Below the pieces are notes generated by a model. The model ran no database searches and was not told where the DNA came from. It saw only the letters and a program-made list of their open reading frames with translations. The position numbers and the translations under genes are program-made. Below are positions 6,922 through 11,043 of a stretch of DNA of 11,043 nt, one piece after another (the first letter of the stretch is position 1; every line of letters starts with the position of its first letter). This DNA is from Amylibacter sp. (lineage in GTDB: Bacteria > Pseudomonadota > Alphaproteobacteria > Rhodobacterales > Rhodobacteraceae). Location of the stretch: positions 1 to 11,043 of the forward strand of contig DAOUQS010000043.1 in assembly GCA_030625465.1 (NCBI GenBank), read 5' to 3'.

Positions 6922-8988
6922 ATGAGTAACGATAACGACGAGGATATGCACCTATCCACCGATGAGCTTGCGAAAATCGAACGTAAATACGACCCAGAGA
7001 TGGCATTTCGGCCAACCGGGCCGATTTTATCGGTTGTTATTTCTGTAGCGCTAGTTGCGATGACTACATATCATTTCTACGCTGCAGGCTTTGGTCTAAT
7101 CCGCGAGCTTTTGCATCGTAGCATCTATCTTTCCTTTGTTCTTGCCCTGATTTTTTTATTATTTCCTTTTCGCAAATCAACCGAGTACACGATGGCCCCG
7201 AAAGCGTGGTATCGTTTCGACGGTGTTAGTTTCCTCGACATTACATTGGCAATTTTGGCCGTCGGCGCAACGCTCTATTTGCCTTTGCTCCCCCCGGAAA
7301 TTGTTTCCGAGCGCGTTGGAAACCCCTCGCAAGCGGATGTGTTCATGGGGACTGCACTGTTGCTTCTGACGCTGGAGGCTGCAAGACGTTCCATTGGCCC
7401 GACCTTACCGATGATCGCGATTATCTTCATCCTGTTCGCCCTGTTTGGCCCGTTGGCCCCCGGTGCACTAAAGCACGGCGGCACAAGTTGGCTGGGATTG
7501 ATTAACCACCTTTACATGACAAATCAGGGGCTTTACGGCGTTGCGATCGGCGTTATGGCCAAGTACGTATTTCTGTTTATCGTCTTTGGTGTGTTAGCTA
7601 CCCGCATCGGATTGGGTCAATTGTTCATTGATCTTGCCATGTTGATTGCCGGAAAATACGCTGGCGGGCCTGCCAAGGTTGCGATCTTCTCGTCGGCGTT
7701 CATGGGCACGATCTCCGGGTCCTCCATCGCCAATACGGTGACGACGGGGGCGCTGACCATTCCCGCCATGAAACGCACCGGCTATCCGCCGCATTTTGCA
7801 GCAGCGGTTGAAGCTACAGCATCCACCGGCGGGCAAATTACACCACCAATCATGGGGGCTGCGGCATTCATCATGGTGGAGTACCTAGAGATTCCCCTGC
7901 GCGACATCCTCGCTGCAGCCTTGTTCCCCGCACTGCTGCATTACTTCGGTATATTCACCATGGTCCACTTGGAGGCCAAAAAACTGGGCCTGCGTGGTTT
8001 GCGCCCTGATGAAATGCCCAAGGCGGCAGCGGTTCTGCGGAAAAACTGGCTTTCTATCGCCCCGCTTATCATACTTGTTTACTTCATCCTTTCGGGTCGC
8101 ACACCAGATTTTGCCGCCGTTTATGGGATCATTGCATGTGTCGTGGTTGGCTTCCTTAATCCGGTTAACCGTCTGACACTGGGCGATCTTTGGAAAGCCT
8201 TGGCAATGGGCGCCAAGAATACTTTAGCCGTTGGTGCCGCCGCTGCCGCCGTTGGCATTGTCGTCGGGGTTGTCACCCTAACCGGCGTTGGATTTCGTCT
8301 TGGCTATGTTGTGGTGCAAACCGCTACGGATTTAGGTTCAACCTTCGGGAGCATCTGGCCGCTAAGTTATTTTGCCGTAGAGCAATGGGCGCTGTTCTTC
8401 TCGCTAGTGCTGATCGCGGTTGCATGTATATTTATGGGTGCAGGTATCCCGACAACAGCGACCTATATTATTTTGGTGTCTGTGGCTGCCCCAGCATTGG
8501 CGCAGCTGAATATCGAACCGCTGGTGGCGCACTTCTTCGTGTTCTACTATGGCGTTCTGGCCGACATCACGCCACCCGTGGCCTTAGCCGCATATGCCGC
8601 TGCGGGAATTGCTGGCTCCAACCCGTTCAAGACCGGCAACACCGCGTTCCGTCTGGGTATCGCCAAAGCACTGGTGCCGTTCGTGTTCGTCTACTCTCCA
8701 GCACTATTGTTGATCGCGGAAGGCTTCACTTGGTATCTGTTCTCGATCACGCTTCTGGGTGCAATGCTGGGGATCGGAACCATCGGAGTAGCCTTTGCCG
8801 GCTACATGATCGCTCCGATGAGCGGCAAACAACGTACCTATATTGCTCTGGTATCCTTCCTGTTCATTGCGCCTGGCCTAACCACAATGTTTATTGGCTT
8901 GGTGTTGTTGGTACCGATCATATACTTGCAAATCCGCGCGCATGACCACTTGCGCTTGCACGCAAAGGGCCTCAATTTAAACGAATAG
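6922..8988 (+). CDS. TRAP transporter permease, fused small and large membrane subunits (DctQM-type, TAXI-associated)
   Basis: A 688-residue inner-membrane protein, the length expected for 4TM/12TM fusion permeases that work with TAXI binding proteins. After a charged cytoplasmic N-terminus (1-30) come hydrophobic segments near 34-52, 68-82, 105-122 and 141-150 and 161-178 (the DctQ-like part). The DctM-like part of many segments follows, with its conserved loops SGSSIANTVTTGA (265-277), ATASTGGQITPPIMGAAAF (298-316) and the repeat-related pair MGAGIPTTATYII (505-517) and DITPPVALAAYAAAG (548-562). The ATG at 6922 has AGGA at 7-base spacing. The protein moves the solute handed over by the upstream TAXI protein, probably with sodium or protons. 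No truncation or frameshift is seen. Confidence 0.94.
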   Translation: MSNDNDEDMHLSTDELAKIERKYDPEMAFRPTGPILSVVISVALVAMTTYHFYAAGFGLIRELLHRSIYLSFVLALIFLLFPFRKSTEYTMAPKAWYRFDGVSFLDITLAILAVGATLYLPLLPPEIVSERVGNPSQADVFMGTALLLLTLEAARRSIGPTLPMIAIIFILFALFGPLAPGALKHGGTSWLGLINHLYMTNQGLYGVAIGVMAKYVFLFIVFGVLATRIGLGQLFIDLAMLIAGKYAGGPAKVAIFSSAFMGTISGSSIANTVTTGALTIPAMKRTGYPPHFAAAVEATASTGGQITPPIMGAAAFIMVEYLEIPLRDILAAALFPALLHYFGIFTMVHLEAKKLGLRGLRPDEMPKAAAVLRKNWLSIAPLIILVYFILSGRTPDFAAVYGIIACVVVGFLNPVNRLTLGDLWKALAMGAKNTLAVGAAAAAVGIVVGVVTLTGVGFRLGYVVVQTATDLGSTFGSIWPLSYFAVEQWALFFSLVLIAVACIFMGAGIPTTATYIILVSVAAPALAQLNIEPLVAHFFVFYYGVLADITPPVALAAYAAAGIAGSNPFKTGNTAFRLGIAKALVPFVFVYSPALLLIAEGFTWYLFSITLLGAMLGIGTIGVAFAGYMIAPMSGKQRTYIALVSFLFIAPGLTTMFIGLVLLVPIIYLQIRAHDHLRLHAKGLNLNE

Positions 8989-9020
8989 CCCTTGGTTTTG
9001 CTAAGAACCGAAGGCTATTC
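8983..9020 (+). terminator. Long hairpin overlapping the permease stop codon
   Basis: GAATAGCC (8983-8990), which contains the TAG stop, pairs perfectly with GGCTATTC (9013-9020). The inner parts (TTGGTT and AACCGA) extend the stem past a one-base mismatch. No T run follows on the plus strand, so it may be a 3' protective structure or a bidirectional stop and not a standard terminator. The IS30 fossil begins directly after it. Confidence 0.45.
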
Positions 9021-9022
9021 AG

Positions 9023-9112
9023 ACCGGTGGTATCCGGCCTCCAGATCGCACCAGATCACGGTTTGCACTAACTCTGGTTGAACGCGAAGAGATTTCTCGC
9101 GGGCTGGCGGCA
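9023..9112 (+). pseudogene. Fragment of an IS30-family transposase (N-terminal region)
   Basis: The frame reads TGGIRPPDRTRSRFALTLVE followed by REEISRGLAA. This matches the N-terminal part of IS30-family transposases (…RSxxALTxxEREEISRGxAAG…), where the first DNA-binding helix begins. The match has no start codon upstream, and after Ala-Ala the frame (open to TAG near 9197) no longer resembles IS30. Only about 30 codons survive and no IS30 terminal repeats are seen. It is a relic of an old insertion. The rest of the 234-bp spacer (8989-9222) shows only the permease hairpin and the ribosome site of the next gene. Confidence 0.6.
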
Positions 9113-9222
9113 ATAGTCCGCTTCGAGCCCAATATGGGCATAGGCTACGTAATTAAATTGCCCCCCGCGACTATCATTTCCAGCCGGATAGCGTAAGGGA
9201 AGTGGTACCTTAAGGAGAATGA

Positions 9223-9738
9223 ATGATGGGAGCTTCACAGAGCTTACTAGAACTGGTTGCGGCGGCGCAGGCCAATGCAAAGATATACGAAGATCGCATT
9301 TCAGAAATTTTGAAACTTATGGACGGGCAGAGCGGGTCCGACGCCCAAGTTGAAGAACTTCGCGCGGCGACTGTTGCGCTTGAATTGGCCGCGGTCGATA
9401 TTTTCTCACTTTTCGAAGCGCGGATGCAGCACCACTTTAGACGGGGCCCGTTTTCACGCAAATTGAAATCATTGCTGTTGAAGGCTGAGCAAACTGACCT
9501 CGCCGATAGGGTCTACCAATATTATCTTGCCATCAACGTGCTGAAGCATGGGAAAGGCGCGAGTTATCGGGAGTTGCTCAATGCCCAAAGCACTCTTTTT
9601 GTTGTGAAATCAACCGAAGACATCATCGCAGATGAAGTGCACGCACCCGCAGGCCTTATAGATGTCAGTGTCCCGGGCTTTTTTGATGGGCTGACCACGA
9701 CTATTCTTGAGGCATACCATTTCCTTGAAAACAGATAG
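9223..9738 (+). CDS. Conserved-looking protein of unknown function, 171 residues
   Basis: A cytoplasmic protein, mostly alpha-helical by eye, with no signal peptide or membrane segment. AAGGAG (9212-9217) is a strong ribosome site. It is 5 bases from the ATG at 9223 and 8 bases from a second ATG at 9226, so either codon may be used. Residues 50-75 (AALELAAVDIFSLFEARMQ-like helix, then HHFRRGPF), the YYLAINVLKHGKGASYREL block (115-133) and the C-terminal GLIDVSVPGFFDGLT look like conserved family blocks. They are reminiscent of small helical HEPN-like or MAE-type proteins, but the HEPN R-x4-6-H motif is not evident. I cannot name a function. It is monocistronic between the IS30 relic and yaeQ, inside the inverted-repeat unit. 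Codon use does not stand out. Confidence 0.8.
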   Translation: MMGASQSLLELVAAAQANAKIYEDRISEILKLMDGQSGSDAQVEELRAATVALELAAVDIFSLFEARMQHHFRRGPFSRKLKSLLLKAEQTDLADRVYQYYLAINVLKHGKGASYRELLNAQSTLFVVKSTEDIIADEVHAPAGLIDVSVPGFFDGLTTTILEAYHFLENR

Positions 9739-10043
9739 GTTTATTAGCTCTATTCGTCAGATTGAATACACGACGCACGGCTAAGAGCCGGAAGCGCGGT
9801 GTATCCGTGGCTTAGAGATGGTTATGCTGCGTTACGAAGAACGACACGCCCGCAGGCCCAATCCCCCCTTCAGGCGCGGCAATGAAGGTGGTATCTTGAT
9901 ACGGACCAACTATCTTGCCTCTATAAGTCAAACAACTTGGCAATACCTATTTGGCCCCTTTTATTCGAAGACCTTTTTTATCTGCTTTCACAAAGTCACC
10001 AGACGTATTAGGCATCCCTATCTTCGCTATTCTGGGAAAAATC
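9739..10043. other. 305-bp spacer upstream of yaeQ
   Basis: No gene recognised. It contains a small GC stem with a three-base loop (CGGCT 9778-9782, AGCCG 9786-9790), without a following T run, that may weakly end the upstream transcript, and the yaeQ promoter candidate at 9937-9965. A short plus-strand frame at 9818-10069 has no ribosome site and overlaps yaeQ, so it is discounted. Confidence 0.5.
9937..9965 (+). promoter_or_regulatory. Sigma70-type promoter candidate for yaeQ
   Basis: TTGGCA (9937-9942, 5 of 6 to the -35 consensus) and TTTATT (9960-9965, 4 of 6 to the -10 consensus) have the ideal 17-base spacing. Transcription would start near 9972, about 70 bases before the yaeQ ATG. Confidence 0.45.
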
Positions 10044-10592
10044 ATGGCACAAAAAGCCACCATTTATAAAGTTGAACTTTCCGTTTCCGATATGGATCGT
10101 TATTATTATGAGACCCATAAACTGACCGTTGCCAAACATCCTTCGGAGACGGATGAACGGCTGATGGTGCGTATTCTCGCTTTTGCACTGAATGCCCATG
10201 AACAATTGGAACTTACCAAGGGCCTTTCAACGGATGACGAGCCAGACATTTGGCAGAAAAGCCTGAGTGGTGAGCTTGAATTATGGGTGGCGTTGGGACT
10301 TCCGAGCGAGAAGATTGTTCGTCAATCCTGTGGCAAAGCCAACGAAGTGATTGTCTATTGTTACGGCGGCAGGACGGCTGAGATGTGGTGGGAGAAGATC
10401 AAAAACAGCACCACTCGGTTTGATAACCTTCGGGTTACAAATTTTTCAGAGAAAGACACTGGCGCACTGGGGAAACTGGCAAGTCGCTCGATGAAGCTGC
10501 AGGTTAATATCCAGGACGGCGATGTGATGGTCAGTGTTGATGATAGCATCGTTTACGTTACTCCGGTCAAATGGAAAAATGCTGATCGTTGA
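10044..10592 (+). CDS. yaeQ: YaeQ family protein
   Basis: A 182-residue protein that matches YaeQ in length (E. coli YaeQ is about 181) and across its whole sequence. It starts MAQKATIYKVELSVSDMDR, continues YYETHKLTVAKHPSETDERL (21-40) and MVRILAFALNAHE, and has the core DEPDIW (65-70) … GELELWVALGLP (76-87) and VYCYG (104-108). YaeQ proteins adopt a PD-(D/E)xK nuclease-like fold. Asp68, Glu77 and Glu79 lie in the region that corresponds to its acidic site, but enzymatic activity is not established and the cellular role remains unclear (E. coli yaeQ was linked to suppression of an rfaH defect). The open frame extends to a TTG at 9951, but the ATG at 10044 gives the family's normal N-terminus and has GGGAA 7 bases upstream. 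The gene lies inside the inverted-repeat unit. Confidence 0.93.
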   Translation: MAQKATIYKVELSVSDMDRYYYETHKLTVAKHPSETDERLMVRILAFALNAHEQLELTKGLSTDDEPDIWQKSLSGELELWVALGLPSEKIVRQSCGKANEVIVYCYGGRTAEMWWEKIKNSTTRFDNLRVTNFSEKDTGALGKLASRSMKLQVNIQDGDVMVSVDDSIVYVTPVKWKNADR

Positions 10593-10680
10593 TCGTCGAC
10601 CAATTCACAATGCGCATAAGAGCCCAGAATGTAGAATGCTGCGCAGTTGACCGGTGGACCTGTATTGACGAACTTGACAC

Positions 10681-10713
10681 CCAATTCTGTCTCACAGGTG
10701 CTGACGTCAGACA
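10681..10713 (-). repeat. Right copy of the 33-bp inverted repeat (TIR-like)
   Basis: On the minus strand this reads TGTCTGACGTCAGCACCT…GAGACAGAATTGG and differs from the left copy only at base 19. It carries the same CTGACGTCAG palindrome (10701-10710). Beyond the TGT/ACA edge, and inward of the GG/CC edge, the two copies are unrelated, as expected for terminal inverted repeats of a single element. Confidence 0.85.
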
Positions 10714-10800
10714 CACCGCTTACCTATCTCCCAGAAAATAAAGAGATAATCCCGCTTCAGGGTGGCGGTAAATACCAAGCAAAGGCGACCAAATATTGAT

Positions 10801-10850
10801 GAACCAACCGTGAACCATTTTGCGAACCGCTTTTGGGCAGTTTGCGAACC
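10801..10850 (+). repeat. Helically phased GAACC repeats
   Basis: GAACC begins at 10801, 10812, 10824 and 10846, with steps of 11, 12 and 22 bases, so all four lie on about the same face of the helix. Two of them are part of a 10-base direct repeat TTTGCGAACC (10819-10828 and 10841-10850). Such arrays are typical of sites for multimeric DNA-binding proteins, for example iterons or integrase arm sites. Which protein binds is unknown. Confidence 0.5.
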
Positions 10851-11043
10851 CTTGGGGTTATAAAAGTACCATTAAAACATAGAGTTAGATGGGTGGCGTG
10901 ATACCTCTTCTGGGCACCAATTCTTCTTCTCATAGCTACCACTACATTCAGCAACGCAGATCTGTGTTCCGGATTTCTGCATTCAGTAAATCAGAAAATG
11001 CCTGTGCCAGCAGTGACAGTGGTCGGTGGGCGGGTCTGATAAT

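Larger units (their letters stand above)
5434..10713. mobile_element. Possible TIR-bounded, transposase-less unit carrying a TRAP transporter operon
   Basis: The two 33-bp inverted repeats lie 5,280 bp apart with identical outward-facing TGT ends. Between them are the TAXI/TRAP operon, an IS30 fossil, a gene of unknown function and a yaeQ gene, but no intact transposase or integrase. The layout is what a non-autonomous transposon or passenger unit would look like. The opposing view is that the repeats are ends of two separate decayed copies of one insertion sequence. Lack of a target duplication, and a regulatory motif shared with mocR outside the unit, weigh against recent movement. Confidence 0.35.
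10593..11043. other. 451-bp right-hand region without a recognised gene
   Basis: It holds the right copy of the 33-bp inverted repeat (10681-10713) and the phased GAACC repeats (10801-10850). Between them is a short frame on the plus strand ending at TGA 10797-10799 (PLTYLPENKEIIPLQGGGKY then QAKATKY) that looks like a protein C-terminus but has no start of its own. CTTCTGGGCACCA (10908-10920) recalls a tRNA or attachment-site 3' end, but no tRNA fold supports it. No terminator with a T run is seen after yaeQ. Confidence 0.5.

Noticed and set aside
8190..8945. Long plus-strand frame of 251 codons inside the permease gene
   Set aside because: It is rich in Cys, Arg and Trp, has no ribosome site, and overlaps the well-supported permease frame completely.
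9951..10043. N-terminal extension of YaeQ from a TTG start at 9951
   Set aside because: The promoter -10 candidate lies inside it, it has no ribosome site, and the family starts at the ATG at 10044 (MAQKATIYK).
10554..10733. Short open frames running through the right inverted repeat on both strands
   Set aside because: They have no ribosome sites, are under 60 codons, and the repeat itself explains the conserved-looking sequence.
10801..10850. CRISPR-like array
   Set aside because: Units are 5 to 10 bases with 11 to 22-base steps, far too short for CRISPR repeats and spacers.
10893..10920. Possible tRNA 3' end (ends CTTCTGGGCACCA)
   Set aside because: No T-loop GTTCRA motif, no anticodon arm and no matching 5' acceptor strand are present upstream.
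10757..10954. Minus-strand frame of 65 codons over the GAACC repeats
   Set aside because: No ribosome site or family resemblance; it crosses a phased repeat array that is better read as a binding region.

Overview
The window looks like chromosomal DNA of an alphaproteobacterium, most likely a marine Rhodobacterales (Roseobacter-type) bacterium. Base composition is close to half GC. The gene set is typical of that group: a family 3 amino-acid ABC binding protein, an agmatinase-family ureohydrolase, LysR and MocR regulators, and a TAXI-type TRAP transporter. The assignment rests on gene types and style, not on a marker gene.

Left part (1-5282): a truncated periplasmic binding-protein gene (minus strand) lies just downstream of a guanidino-compound ureohydrolase gene (minus). 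The pair looks like an import-and-hydrolyse unit. A LysR gene diverges from the ureohydrolase across a short spacer that holds a concentric palindrome, a good operator candidate. A URO-D-superfamily (methyltransferase-like) gene follows on the plus strand. It converges on a MocR (GntR-aminotransferase fusion) gene so tightly that the two stop codons share one CCTAGG.

Middle part (5283-9020): a 546-bp gene-poor spacer leads to a TAXI binding-protein gene and a fused DctQM permease gene, which together make one TRAP importer. A strong GC hairpin between them may set the ratio of binding protein to permease. The heptamer GTCGTAT occurs twice, as an inverted pair, in front of mocR and once more in front of the TAXI gene. 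This suggests the MocR protein may control both.

Right part (9021-11043): a small fossil of an IS30-type transposase, a 171-residue conserved-looking protein of unknown function, a YaeQ-family gene with its own promoter candidate, and 451 bp without a recognised gene that carries helically phased GAACC repeats.

The most unusual structure is a pair of 33-bp inverted repeats (32 of 33 identical) at 5434-5466 and 10681-10713. Similarity stops at both edges, as in the terminal repeats of a transposon. They bracket 5,280 bp holding the TRAP operon, the unknown gene and yaeQ, with no intact transposase. This may be a non-autonomous mobile unit carrying a transporter, or two separate insertion-sequence relics.
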